Origin: Cyclobacteriaceae bacterium
Lineage (GTDB): Bacteria; Bacteroidota; Bacteroidia; Cytophagales; Cyclobacteriaceae
NCBI GenBank assembly: GCA_025455445.1
Contig: JALOMN010000002.1
Span: 1 to 18,205 of the forward strand
Direction of reading: 5' to 3'
DNA: 18,205 bases
Position numbers and translations under genes: made by a program. This document shows, in pieces, positions 1 through 7,460 of this stretch. The notes below the pieces were generated by a model. It searched no databases, was not told the DNA's origin, and saw only the letters and a list, made by a program, of their open reading frames with translations. How positions within the stretch are numbered: position 1 is the first letter of the stretch; each line of letters begins with the position of its first letter.

Positions 1-1
1 T

Positions 2-289
2 GTTATTATCATCCTTTCTCATTCAGCTTCGGTGAATCAGGTAACGGTGCAAAAGGCAACATCAGAAAAGTCTGATGAAAAATCAGATCAAAAAACCACT
101 TTACAGGTTCCGAATGCGGCACTTACTCAAGGCACTGCCGTGCAGATAGATGAGCAGGTGCCCGATACCTTGATTGAAACAATCTCAAAGAAAGAGGAAG
201 GCAGGAAATTCATTCCCCATGCAGAAAAAATTCTAACCAGTTTTTTTCGCGTCCTGTTTAATTCAATTATCGCTCCTAACGCGCCCTGA
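2..289 (+). CDS. C-terminal part of an unrecognised small protein (5' end outside window)
   Basis: The reading frame is open from the left edge to a TGA at 287-289. A GTG lies at base 32, but the frame continues upstream of it with a short hydrophobic run (VIIILSHSAS), so the true start is probably just outside the window. That run could be the end of a signal peptide or membrane anchor. The middle is polar and low in complexity, rich in Lys, Ser, Asp, Gln and Thr. The last 30 or so residues are more ordered, with a basic-aromatic stretch (EKILTSFFRVLFNSIIAPN) that could form an amphipathic helix. I recognise no family. The gene lies 95 bp upstream of secDF on the same strand, with no clear terminator between, so co-transcription is possible. 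It could also be a spurious tail of a longer frame. Confidence 0.45.
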   Translation, partial: VIIILSHSASVNQVTVQKATSEKSDEKSDQKTTLQVPNAALTQGTAVQIDEQVPDTLIETISKKEEGRKFIPHAEKILTSFFRVLFNSIIAPNAP

Positions 290-384
290 TTTCTCTTTTC
301 ACAAATTTTATCTTTTCAGTCACCCTGTTTGACTGATTCTACCTTGTAATCAATTTTTAAATCAATAATAAATTCTAAATAGTT

Positions 385-3300
385 ATGCGTAATAAAGGTT
401 TCGTTGTCAGTCTGGCAATTATCATTACGTTGCTCTGCTTGTATTACCTGTCGTTCACATTTGTGTCGCGCCAGGTGCAGCAGGATGCAACCGAATATGC
501 AACTGACCAGAAGAGTGGTTCTATCAATCTTGCTAAAAAGCAGATGTATCTTGATTCCCTCTGGAATCAGCCTGTGTACAACTTGTTTGGTGCCGAGTAC
601 ACTTACAAAGAAGTAAAGGAAAATGAGTTGAGCCTTGGTCTTGACTTGCAGGGAGGTATGCACGTAGTGTTGGAAATTTCTCCTATCGACATTATAAAAG
701 GATTGAGTGGTAATAATGAAGATCCTGCTTTTCTGGATGCACTTCAAAAAGCGAGAGAAGCACAAAAGAACAGTACGGAAACTTTCAGCGCGTTGTTCTT
801 CAAGGCATTTAAGGAAGCAAACCCTGATCGTTCGATGGCATCTTTATTTACTTCAGCTGCGAACAAAGATCGTGTGAAGCTTACCGACAGTGATGAGGCA
901 GTCATGGAGTTTTTGAATAAGGAAATCGATGGCGCCATTGATCGCTCATTCACTATCTTAAAAACCCGTATCGATCAGTTTGGTACTTCACAACCGAATA
1001 TTCAACGCTTGCAGGAAAGCGGTCGCATACAGATTGAAATTCCTGGTGCTGACAATCCACAGCGTGTAAGAAAATTATTACAGGGTGTGGCTCGTTTAGA
1101 ATTCTGGGAAGTAGTGGAAACATTTGATCCGCAATTGCAACAATCATTTGCGGCAGTGAACGATATGCTGGTGAAAGAGCAGAATGCAAAGAAGGCACTT
1201 GCTCAAACCACTACAACAGCAGAGCCAGCAACAAAAGCGCTTACACCTGCAGATTCTGCAAAGTCGGAATTGGAGAAGGAGTTGGCAAAACTTAATGCAG
1301 AGGGAGGAAATGCACTCGATTCATTGCGCAATGCAACATCCTCACCGCTATTTTCTTTAAGCAACCAGGGAATACCTTTCTTATACCAGGTAAAGGATAC
1401 CGCAGAAGTGAATCGCATTTTAAAACGTGCGGATGTGCGTGCATTGTTTCCACGCACCATTGGATTCTTTTGGGATGTGAAGCCAAATCCTGAAGTAACT
1501 CCTGGTGTAGAAGATATACAATTGAATTTCATCAATGTGGGCCGAAATGGTAAGCCATTGTTAACCGGTGAAGTAATTAATGATGCACGTTTGGATTTTG
1601 ACCAGTTTGCTCGCCCTGCGGTAAGTATGACAATGAATGCATCTGGTTCCAGAGCGTGGGCAAAAATTACAGCGGCAGCCGCTGCCAAGCAACCGCAAGG
1701 TCGCATCGCTATTGTGTTAGATAACTTTGTTTATACAGCACCTACCGTGCAGGGCGAAATCCCAAATGGTAATTCACAAATTACAGGCTCTTTCGACAAT
1801 GATGAGGCAAAAGATTTAGCCAATGTGTTAAAAGCAGGATCGCTTCCTGCGCCTACGCGCATTGTGGAAGAAGCCATAGTAGGACCTAACCTTGGAAAAG
1901 TGGCACAAAGCCAGGGTCTTATTTCAATGGCGAGTGGTCTGGCCATCGTTGTATTGTTTATGATTGCCTATTATTCTAAAGGTGGATGGGTGGCCAACAT
2001 TGCATTGTTGTTTAATATCTTCTTTATCCTGGGAATCCTAGCGCAATTAAACGCAGCACTTACTTTACCCGGTATTGCCGGTATCGTGCTTACCATGGGT
2101 ATGGCGGTAGATGCCAACGTATTGATTTACGAGCGCATCAAAGAAGAAATGCGCATGGGTCGAAAGTTAAAAGAGGCAATTAATAAGGGCTACGAAAGAG
2201 CCTTTACAACAATCTTTGACTCCAACCTTACAACCATGATTACGGCTGCTGCCTTGTTTATTCTAGGTCAAGGTCCGTTGAAGGGTTTTGCGATTGTATT
2301 GATGATTGGTATTGCTACATCGTTTTTCTCTGCGGTCTATATTTCACGAGTGATTGTAGAATGGATGACCCGCAAGGGCGATGAAGCGAATGTATCTTTT
2401 GATACCGCTCTTGCCAAAATAGTAAAGGAAAGAAAGCCATTTGATTTTATTGGCTTTAGAAAGAAGGCATATTTAGGATCAGTAGCTATAATTTTAATCG
2501 GCTTTATTTTGATAGCAGTACAAGGTCTTAACCTGGGTGTTGACTTCAAAGGTGGTCGCTCATATGTTGTTTCATTTACCCAACCTGTTGTTGCCACCGA
2601 CATGAAAGTGGCACTTTCAGAAAGTTTTGAAAACAAAGGTATAGAAGTGAAAAACTATGGTAGCGATAATGTGATGAAGGTAACTACATCCTACCTTGTA
2701 GATGATGAATCGGAGGAAGCAGATGTAAAAGTAAAGGCTGCCTTGATTGAAGGCGTGAAAAAATTCAAAGGACTTGAGTATGCTGAAAGTGAAGGTCAGT
2801 TAGATGATCAGCATTTTATCATTTCTTCATCATCAAAGGTAGGGGCAACCATCGCAGATGATATTAAGGGCTCTGCCTTTGAGGCAAGTATTGCTTCATT
2901 GATTTTGATATTCATTTATATCCTTATACGATTCAAGCGTTGGACGTATAGTGCAGGCGCAATTGTTGCTACAGTACATGATACTTTATTTGTTTTCTCG
3001 GCATTTGCAATCGCTCGTGTATTTGGCGTATCCTTTGAAGTGGATCAGGTGTTTGTGGCAGCCGTACTTACTATTATTGGTTATTCCATTAATGATACAG
3101 TGATTATCTTCGACCGTATTCGTGAATATCTTGGCTTTGGAGCATCTCATGACAAGGCTAAAATATTTAACGATGCGATCAACAGCACATTGAGCCGTAC
3201 ATTGATCACTTCTGGTACTACTTTAATTGTGGTAGTTGTCTTGTTGTTATTTGGAGGTGAAGCACTTCGCGGGTTCTCATTCGCACTTGTGATTGGTATT

Positions 3301-3411
3301 GGTGTAGGTACATTCTCTTCTATCTTTGTTGCTGCACCTGTCGTGTTGGATTTAGATAATAAGGCTGAAGATATTAAGTCCAAGCGTGCCGTAAATACGG
3401 CAGCTGCTTAA
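385..3411 (+). CDS. secDF: Fused protein translocase subunit SecDF
   Basis: SecDF is the proton-driven membrane accessory of SecYEG that helps pull exported proteins across the inner membrane. This is the single-chain SecD-SecF fusion usual in Bacteroidota, 1008 residues. TM1 covers about 6-27. The SecD half carries LGLDLQGGMHVVLEI (84-98), a large periplasmic domain, and the motif GMAVDANVLIYERIKEE (572-588), whose Asp576 sits where the proton-relay Asp of SecD is expected. The SecF half begins near residue 690 and has GLNLGVDFKGG (714-724) and GYSINDTVIIFDRIRE (899-914), with Asp904 at the matching SecF site. Residues about 263-312 form a Lys/Ala/Thr/Glu-rich low-complexity insert in the periplasmic domain. 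The ATG at 385 gives a normal N-terminus. The preceding 95 bp contain no convincing promoter or Shine-Dalgarno. A strong terminator follows at once, so the gene ends its transcription unit. Confidence 0.98.
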   Translation: MRNKGFVVSLAIIITLLCLYYLSFTFVSRQVQQDATEYATDQKSGSINLAKKQMYLDSLWNQPVYNLFGAEYTYKEVKENELSLGLDLQGGMHVVLEISPIDIIKGLSGNNEDPAFLDALQKAREAQKNSTETFSALFFKAFKEANPDRSMASLFTSAANKDRVKLTDSDEAVMEFLNKEIDGAIDRSFTILKTRIDQFGTSQPNIQRLQESGRIQIEIPGADNPQRVRKLLQGVARLEFWEVVETFDPQLQQSFAAVNDMLVKEQNAKKALAQTTTTAEPATKALTPADSAKSELEKELAKLNAEGGNALDSLRNATSSPLFSLSNQGIPFLYQVKDTAEVNRILKRADVRALFPRTIGFFWDVKPNPEVTPGVEDIQLNFINVGRNGKPLLTGEVINDARLDFDQFARPAVSMTMNASGSRAWAKITAAAAAKQPQGRIAIVLDNFVYTAPTVQGEIPNGNSQITGSFDNDEAKDLANVLKAGSLPAPTRIVEEAIVGPNLGKVAQSQGLISMASGLAIVVLFMIAYYSKGGWVANIALLFNIFFILGILAQLNAALTLPGIAGIVLTMGMAVDANVLIYERIKEEMRMGRKLKEAINKGYERAFTTIFDSNLTTMITAAALFILGQGPLKGFAIVLMIGIATSFFSAVYISRVIVEWMTRKGDEANVSFDTALAKIVKERKPFDFIGFRKKAYLGSVAIILIGFILIAVQGLNLGVDFKGGRSYVVSFTQPVVATDMKVALSESFENKGIEVKNYGSDNVMKVTTSYLVDDESEEADVKVKAALIEGVKKFKGLEYAESEGQLDDQHFIISSSSKVGATIADDIKGSAFEASIASLILIFIYILIRFKRWTYSAGAIVATVHDTLFVFSAFAIARVFGVSFEVDQVFVAAVLTIIGYSINDTVIIFDRIREYLGFGASHDKAKIFNDAINSTLSRTLITSGTTLIVVVVLLLFGGEALRGFSFALVIGIGVGTFSSIFVAAPVVLDLDNKAEDIKSKRAVNTAAA

Positions 3412-3431
3412 TCCTATTTACTAAATACATT

Positions 3432-3468
3432 AAAGAAAAGGCTGATTATGTCAGCCTTTTCTTTTTAT
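3432..3468 (+). terminator. Intrinsic terminator of secDF
   Basis: A perfect 14-bp inverted repeat, AAAGAAAAGGCTGA (3432-3445) and TCAGCCTTTTCTTT (3451-3464), encloses a 5-nt loop TTATG and runs into a T-rich tail. It lies 21 bp after the secDF stop and separates secDF from the response regulator gene, so the two-component genes need their own promoter. Confidence 0.9.
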
Positions 3469-3536
3469 ATTCATGTTATATTGTTTTAATGTATTTCTAA
3501 CGTAATCACACATACCGTCTTGCTAACTTTATCGAT

Positions 3537-4214
3537 ATGAAAATTTTGTTGGTAGAAGATGAAAAGAAGACAGTTCAGTATATAAAAAAGGGACTGGAAG
3601 AGAATGGCTACGAAATCGATACTGCTGAAGATGGTCTGGAAGGAAAAAAATTGGCGTTTGCTAATCATTACAATCTGGTAATCACCGATGTAATAATGCC
3701 TGGTATTAATGGCAGGGAATTATGCAAGCAATTGAGAGCAGGGCAAATAGATACGCCAATACTGATGCTCACGGCACTCGGTGAAACAGATGATGTGGTG
3801 GAAGGACTAGATAGTGGTGCAGATGATTACCTCGCAAAGCCTTTTGAATTTAAAGAGTTGTTGGCCAGAATCAGGTCACTCACCAAACGTCAACCTAAAT
3901 TTCCAGCAAATGATCATCAACTTCGTATTGCTGATTTATTACTTGATTTAAATAAAAAAGTTGTCTTTCGGGAAGGAAAAAAAATTGAGCTAACATCAAA
4001 AGAATTTTCATTACTCGAGTATTTTCTGCGCAATAAAAATCGTGTTATTCCTCGTGCCGAATTATCTAAAAACGTATGGAATGTTGACTTTGACACCGGT
4101 ACGAACATGGTAGAGGTATATGTAAATTATTTGCGAAAGAAGATTGACCGGGACTTCGAGAAGAAGTTAATTCATACGCAATTTGGTATGGGTTATATTT
4201 TAAAAGAAGAATAA
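3537..4214 (+). CDS. OmpR/PhoB-family two-component response regulator
   Basis: This is a DNA-binding response regulator of 225 residues, full length for the family. The receiver domain spans about 1-120: acidic pair Glu7/Asp8, phospho-acceptor Asp51 in the run LVITDVIMPG, Thr79 in LMLTALGE, and Lys101 in DDYLAKPF. A winged-helix output domain follows (about 128-223), with the usual ELTSKEFSLLEYFLRN run and a C-terminal YVNYLRKKID/GMGYIL pattern. The domain order and motifs resemble the CusR/PhoP-like group, but the signal cannot be read from the sequence. The start at 3537 is the only sensible ATG, directly before the canonical MKILLVEDE. The sensor kinase starts 4 nt after the stop, so the two are co-transcribed and form a cognate pair. 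A -7-like TAACTTTA lies at 3524-3531, but it is too close to the ATG to be a convincing promoter. Confidence 0.97.
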   Translation: MKILLVEDEKKTVQYIKKGLEENGYEIDTAEDGLEGKKLAFANHYNLVITDVIMPGINGRELCKQLRAGQIDTPILMLTALGETDDVVEGLDSGADDYLAKPFEFKELLARIRSLTKRQPKFPANDHQLRIADLLLDLNKKVVFREGKKIELTSKEFSLLEYFLRNKNRVIPRAELSKNVWNVDFDTGTNMVEVYVNYLRKKIDRDFEKKLIHTQFGMGYILKEE

Positions 4215-4218
4215 TCAG

Positions 4219-5595
4219 GTGCAAATACGGACAAAACTTACGTTACAGTTTTCGGTGCTGGTAAGCTCGATTGTACTGGTTACATTTTTTGTTATTTACG
4301 TACTTACGGAAGACTTTTCTCAGCGTGATTTTTACAGAAGATTGCGTGAAAAGGCAATTACATCTGCTATCTTATTAATAAAAGTTGACCAGGTAGATTC
4401 TGCATTGTTACAGGTTATTGATCGTGCCAAGAGGGATAATTTTTATCGTGAAGCAGTGCATGTCTATAATCAGGAAGATAAGGAGATATATTTCAGCGGA
4501 GATACCGTCACATTACCAATCACACCTGAAATTTTAAGTGAGATTCGGAAAAGGAATGAATATCAATTCGAGCTTAATGGATTTCATCTGAATGGAATTC
4601 TTTTTAAAGATGGAGATAATAATTATGCGTCCATTGTAGCCGCGATTGATATTCACGGCATGCGCAGATTAACTTATTTGAAAACAATTCTATCTGTAGC
4701 ATTTTTTATTTTATCTGGCGTGGTGCTGGCAGCAGGTTGGGTATACTCTGGCAGGGCTTTAAAACCTTTGCAGAGAATTATGGATGATGTGGAAAGCTTA
4801 TCACCCAAAAACCTCGATCAACGATTGAAGGAAGGCAAGCATCAGGATGAGATGGGTAAATTGATATTTATTTTCAATAAGCTGCTCGATCGGATTGCCA
4901 ATGCATTTAATCTTCAGAAGATGTTTGTTTCAAATGTGTCGCATGAATTAAAGAATCCGCTAACCAACATTACTTCTCAGTTAGAGGTAACATTATTGAA
5001 AGAGCGATCAAAAGAAGAATATCGTGAAACAATTGAATCTGTGTTGGAAGACATTAAAAGCCTTAATTTACTTTCCAATAGTTTACTTGAATTAGCGCGC
5101 CTTACCCGCGATACGGATTCATTCTCTATGTCACGCGTGCGACTTGATGAAATTTTATGGGATGCCCGTGATTCAGTAAAAAGTATTGACCCAGCTTACC
5201 AGGTTGAAATTGAAATAAGAGACATGCCAGATGATGAGAACAAACTTTATGTTGAGGGTAACCTGTATTTATTGAAAACCGCATTTCAGAACATCATTGA
5301 AAATGCATGCAAGTTCTCAACAGATATGCTGGCCCAAGTGACACTGTCAGTTACTGATGAGTTTTTGATTGTAAGAGTGCAAGACCGAGGGCCGGGTATT
5401 GATAATAAGGATATTGATCATGTGTTTGAACCTTTCTTTAGAACGGATGCTACTTCAAAGGTGCGCGGTTATGGGATTGGCCTTTCACTATGTAACCGTA
5501 TAATTTCAATACACAAAGGGAAAATCGAAATCAATTCTACCCCAGGGCAGGGCACTATGGTAATTGTAAAACTAAAAACGGCAAAATCATTCTAA
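4219..5595 (+). CDS. Sensor histidine kinase, partner of the preceding response regulator
   Basis: This 458-residue membrane sensor kinase should autophosphorylate and pass phosphate to the response regulator encoded just upstream. TM1 is about 9-30, a periplasmic sensor region about 31-152 matches no named domain I recognise, and TM2 is about 154-176. A HAMP linker follows (about 177-230, from GRALKPLQRI). The phospho-acceptor is His242 in SHELKNPLTNI. The ATPase domain shows the N box with Asn362 (IIENACKFS), G1 DRGPGI (389-394), F box FEPFF (403-407) and G2 GYGIGLSL (417-424). The start is GTG, chosen because MQIRTKLTLQF is the typical N-terminus and because it follows the regulator stop by 4 nt. 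The stop codon lies inside a direct repeat described separately. The stimulus is unknown. Confidence 0.97.
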   Translation: MQIRTKLTLQFSVLVSSIVLVTFFVIYVLTEDFSQRDFYRRLREKAITSAILLIKVDQVDSALLQVIDRAKRDNFYREAVHVYNQEDKEIYFSGDTVTLPITPEILSEIRKRNEYQFELNGFHLNGILFKDGDNNYASIVAAIDIHGMRRLTYLKTILSVAFFILSGVVLAAGWVYSGRALKPLQRIMDDVESLSPKNLDQRLKEGKHQDEMGKLIFIFNKLLDRIANAFNLQKMFVSNVSHELKNPLTNITSQLEVTLLKERSKEEYRETIESVLEDIKSLNLLSNSLLELARLTRDTDSFSMSRVRLDEILWDARDSVKSIDPAYQVEIEIRDMPDDENKLYVEGNLYLLKTAFQNIIENACKFSTDMLAQVTLSVTDEFLIVRVQDRGPGIDNKDIDHVFEPFFRTDATSKVRGYGIGLSLCNRIISIHKGKIEINSTPGQGTMVIVKLKTAKSF

Positions 5596-5607
5596 TTTTA
5601 TTCTAAT
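5589..5607 (+). repeat. Direct repeat ATTCTAAT-N3-ATTCTAAT, possible response-regulator box
   Basis: Two identical 8-mers at 5589-5596 and 5600-5607 repeat with an 11-bp period, one turn of the helix. Read as TCTAAT-N5-TCTAAT, this has the same 6-5-6 layout as known direct-repeat boxes of OmpR-family regulators such as the PmrA box. It overlaps the sensor kinase stop codon and lies at the -33 position of a possible promoter. The repeat is seen directly. Its role as a binding site for the adjacent regulator is inference, and the region is AT-rich, so chance is possible. Confidence 0.5.
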
Positions 5608-5628
5608 GCCTTTAAAGATTAAACTTTG
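5597..5628 (+). promoter_or_regulatory. Possible Bacteroidota-type promoter downstream of the kinase gene
   Basis: TTTA (5597-5600), a 20-bp spacer and AAACTTTG (5621-5628) approximate the Bacteroidota promoter TTTG-N19/20-TAnnTTTG with two mismatches. The weak -33 match overlaps the second half of the direct repeat at 5589-5607, as expected for an activator-dependent promoter. Nothing but the unassigned spacer lies downstream on this strand before the terminator at 5747-5778. This is a weak call. Confidence 0.25.
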
Positions 5629-5634
5629 TAAACT

Positions 5635-5778
5635 GACTGTACATTTGACATGGTTATTTCTTGGTTATTTGAGTTTAGATTTTGTTTTCTGTTTGTAACA
5701 TGAGGAAACTTTTTATCTGGTAAGCCAACTGATAAAGTGGTTCTTCAAAAAAAAATGGGGCAGCAGCCCCATTTTTTT
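5635..5778 (+). ncRNA. Hypothetical small RNA (or 3' UTR) ending at the intrinsic terminator
   Basis: The 181 bp between the kinase stop and gldH contain no credible protein gene. If the weak promoter at 5597-5628 works, a transcript of roughly 140 nt would end at the strong hairpin and T-run at 5749-5778. The interval also holds an imperfect inverted repeat, ACTTTTTATC (5708-5717) and GATAAAGT (5731-5738), which could fold. A 17-codon frame starts at ATG 5650 (MVISWLFEFRFCFLFVT), but I do not consider it a supported gene. The same sequence could simply be the long 3' untranslated tail of the two-component mRNA. No conserved RNA family is recognised. Confidence 0.22.
5651..5670 (+). repeat. 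Short direct repeat TGGTTATTT, 11-bp period
   Basis: Two identical 9-mers occur at 5651-5659 and 5662-5670. This is the second 11-bp-period repeat in the spacer after the kinase gene, different in sequence from the one at 5589-5607. It may be a second protein site, part of an RNA, or chance in AT-rich DNA. Confidence 0.4.
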
Positions 5779-5780
5779 AT
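5747..5780. terminator. Two-way intrinsic terminator between convergent genes
   Basis: A 13-bp stem pairs 5749-5761 with 5766-5778 (AAAAAAATGGGGC against GCCCCATTTTTTT) around a 4-nt loop AGCA. The A-run on one side and T-run on the other let it work in both directions. It ends transcription from the two-component operon (plus) and from ricT-gldH (minus). The gldH stop codon (5777-5779) lies at its edge. Confidence 0.9.
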
Positions 5781-6250
5781 TCTGGTAATGCGGTTTCAAC
5801 TCTTACACCTACTGATATCACACCTTTTAATGTGTCAGCCCGATTCAATTGCTTTAAGCTGAGTTGATAATTTCCTTTATACGGAAATTTATATTTCTCA
5901 ATTATTTTAAATTGATGATCGAACACATCGCCAATAGCACTGTTACCAAATGGTTTACCTGTTTTTTGTTCAAAGAGGTATTGTGAGGTAAGATTCTTTT
6001 TTAATTCAGTGCCCGCTGAATCGGTGAGGATATATTCAACAAAAAATCTTGAGAAGGGATAATCCAGTGAATTGCGTATGTTAAAATAGATATTGTACGA
6101 TTGTGAATTATCGGTTACTTCAAAAGGAAAAACTTCGGGTACATCTGCAAGCCATTGTCGGCCATCCAGCTCATTATTTTCTTCAAATATTCTATTCGAT
6201 TCGCAGGAAAGAAGCGCACCGAACAAAATAAAAATTAAAAGTTTCTTCAT
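5777..6250 (-). CDS. gldH: Gliding motility lipoprotein GldH
   Basis: The 157-residue lipoprotein matches the GldH family in length, lipobox and overall pattern. GldH is one of the Gld proteins needed for surface gliding in Flavobacterium johnsoniae, and gliding there is linked to type IX secretion; its exact role is not settled. A signal peptide runs MKKLLIFILFGALLSC, with lipobox LLSC and lipidated Cys16. The following residue is Glu, not an inner-membrane Asp signal. Family-like segments include QSYNIYFNIRNSLDYPFSRF, TDSAGTELKKNL and the GKPFGNSAIGDVFDHQF region. The ATG overlaps the stop of the upstream PSP1/RicT gene by 4 nt (ATGA), so the two are translationally coupled. Association with PSP1/RicT supports the call. 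GldH occurs in many Bacteroidota that do not glide, so motility cannot be concluded. Confidence 0.87.
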   Translation of the reverse strand: MKKLLIFILFGALLSCESNRIFEENNELDGRQWLADVPEVFPFEVTDNSQSYNIYFNIRNSLDYPFSRFFVEYILTDSAGTELKKNLTSQYLFEQKTGKPFGNSAIGDVFDHQFKIIEKYKFPYKGNYQLSLKQLNRADTLKGVISVGVRVETALPE

Positions 6251-7434
6251 TGTTTTTTAGGACCGTTCGGATTTTGACGTGGCTGTGGTCTTTTGCCTTG
6301 TTGGTTTTGTGGAAGATTGGAGTTGCGGTTTCGGTTCTTTTTCTTTTTTCGGTTTTTATTTTTGTCTTGAAATTTTTTATCCAGGCTTTCAAGATCACGG
6401 TTTAGTTTTGTTGCAGATTCTTTTACTTCTTCTACATCGATTTCGAGGCTGGCAGGTTTTTTACCCGCTTTATTCATTTCCAGAATTTCATTTACACGTG
6501 ATATTTTTAGTGGATACCAATTGTTATCCTCTTTATATCCGAACCACATGATTTTTCTGAAAATATCAGTTTTTTGCAGTCGGGCTTCACCTTGTTCGGT
6601 GATCAATGGAGATTCTATTTCTGGAATATCCTTGAGTGCCTCCATGTAGGTTTCCAACTCATAATTGAGGCAGCATTTTAATCGACCACACTGACCAGAC
6701 AATTTGCTTGGATTAAGTGACAGATTCTGATACCGAGCTGCGCTGGTGGCTACGTTTTTAAAGTCGCTAAGCCAGGTAGAGCAACAAAGCTCCCGACCGC
6801 ACACGCCAATTCCTCCAAGTCTTCCGGCTTCTTGCCTCAGACTTATTTGTCTCATTTCAACTCTTACTTTGAATTCGTTGGCAAGCAACTTGATTAGCTC
6901 ACGAAAATCCACACGGTCTTCTGCGGAATAGAAAAAAGTAGCCTTGGTGTTGTCTGCCTGAAACTCTACGTCTGATAATTTCATTGACAGGTTTAACTGC
7001 CTGATAATTTCCCTTGCCCGGAAAAGTGCAGGCAAGTCACGCTTTTTTATGTCTTCAAATTTTTCAATGTCTTTCTGACTGGCGATTCGATATACTTTCT
7101 TGATTTCGTCATCATTGGCAACCTTCTTTTTTTGCATTTGAAGTCTTACCAATTCGCCTTGCAATGAAACATAACCCAAATGATGTCCGGTAGCAGCTTC
7201 TACAATTACCGGATCGCCCGTAGTAAGCGAAATTGCATCAGTATTGCGAAAAAAATCTTTTCTGCCGTTTTTAAATCTCACTTCAACAACTGCAAATCTG
7301 TCTTTAACGGGCATATCCATATTTGATAGCCAGTCGAACACATTCATTTTATTGCAACCGCCTGTACTGCAGGCGCCATTGTTATTACAACCAGCAACCT
7401 TGCCGTCTATTTTGGTTCCGCATGCACAGCCCAT
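6247..7434 (-). CDS. ricT: PSP1-domain protein, RicT/YaaT family
   Basis: This 395-residue protein has a PSP1 domain like Bacillus RicT (YaaT), which acts with RicA and RicF in an Fe-S-containing complex that affects RNA processing. In Bacteroidota its role is not well defined. The N-terminus is Cys-rich (Cys3, 5, 16, 22, 27), followed by MNVFDWLSNMDMP, typical of Bacteroidota homologues. The core runs to about residue 290 with GGIGVCGRELCCSTWL (207-222) and GQCGRLKCCLNYE (247-259), giving Cys212, 217, 218, 249, 254 and 255 as likely metal ligands. The tail after about 335 is a highly basic, Asn/Lys/Arg/Gln-rich low-complexity stretch, probably disordered and possibly nucleic-acid binding. 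The gene overlaps gldH by 4 bp and follows purD after 72 bp, where a good promoter candidate lies. Confidence 0.92.
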   Translation of the reverse strand: MGCACGTKIDGKVAGCNNNGACSTGGCNKMNVFDWLSNMDMPVKDRFAVVEVRFKNGRKDFFRNTDAISLTTGDPVIVEAATGHHLGYVSLQGELVRLQMQKKKVANDDEIKKVYRIASQKDIEKFEDIKKRDLPALFRAREIIRQLNLSMKLSDVEFQADNTKATFFYSAEDRVDFRELIKLLANEFKVRVEMRQISLRQEAGRLGGIGVCGRELCCSTWLSDFKNVATSAARYQNLSLNPSKLSGQCGRLKCCLNYELETYMEALKDIPEIESPLITEQGEARLQKTDIFRKIMWFGYKEDNNWYPLKISRVNEILEMNKAGKKPASLEIDVEEVKESATKLNRDLESLDKKFQDKNKNRKKKKNRNRNSNLPQNQQGKRPQPRQNPNGPKKQ

Positions 7435-7460
7435 CCCTTGGTGTTTTTAGATTAAAAGAC

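Noticed and set aside
309..316. TATCTTTT as a possible -7 element of secDF
   Set aside because: The key last base is changed and no -33 element is found 19-20 bp upstream.
316..765. Minus-strand open frame (149 codons) across the secDF start
   Set aside because: It overlaps the secDF 5' end, has a non-homologous Cys/His-rich composition typical of antisense frames, and shows no promoter of its own.
1203..1706. Long minus-strand open frame (167 codons) opposite secDF
   Set aside because: It lies entirely inside secDF, which has clear family motifs throughout. The predicted protein has no recognisable motif and is best explained as a reading-frame shadow.
3475..3498. Three GT-led 8-mers in a row (GTTATATT, GTTTTAAT, GTATTTCT) before the response regulator gene
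   Set aside because: The copies differ at several positions and the period of 8 bp does not fit one helical turn; likely AT-rich chance.
3524..3531. -7-like TAACTTTA directly before the response regulator ATG
   Set aside because: The transcript would start at or after the start codon and no -33 TTG is found at the expected distance.
5650..5703. 17-codon hydrophobic frame in the spacer after the kinase gene
   Set aside because: It is too short to judge, has no ribosome binding site, and lies in AT-rich DNA where such frames arise by chance. Kept only as a remark in the small RNA entry.
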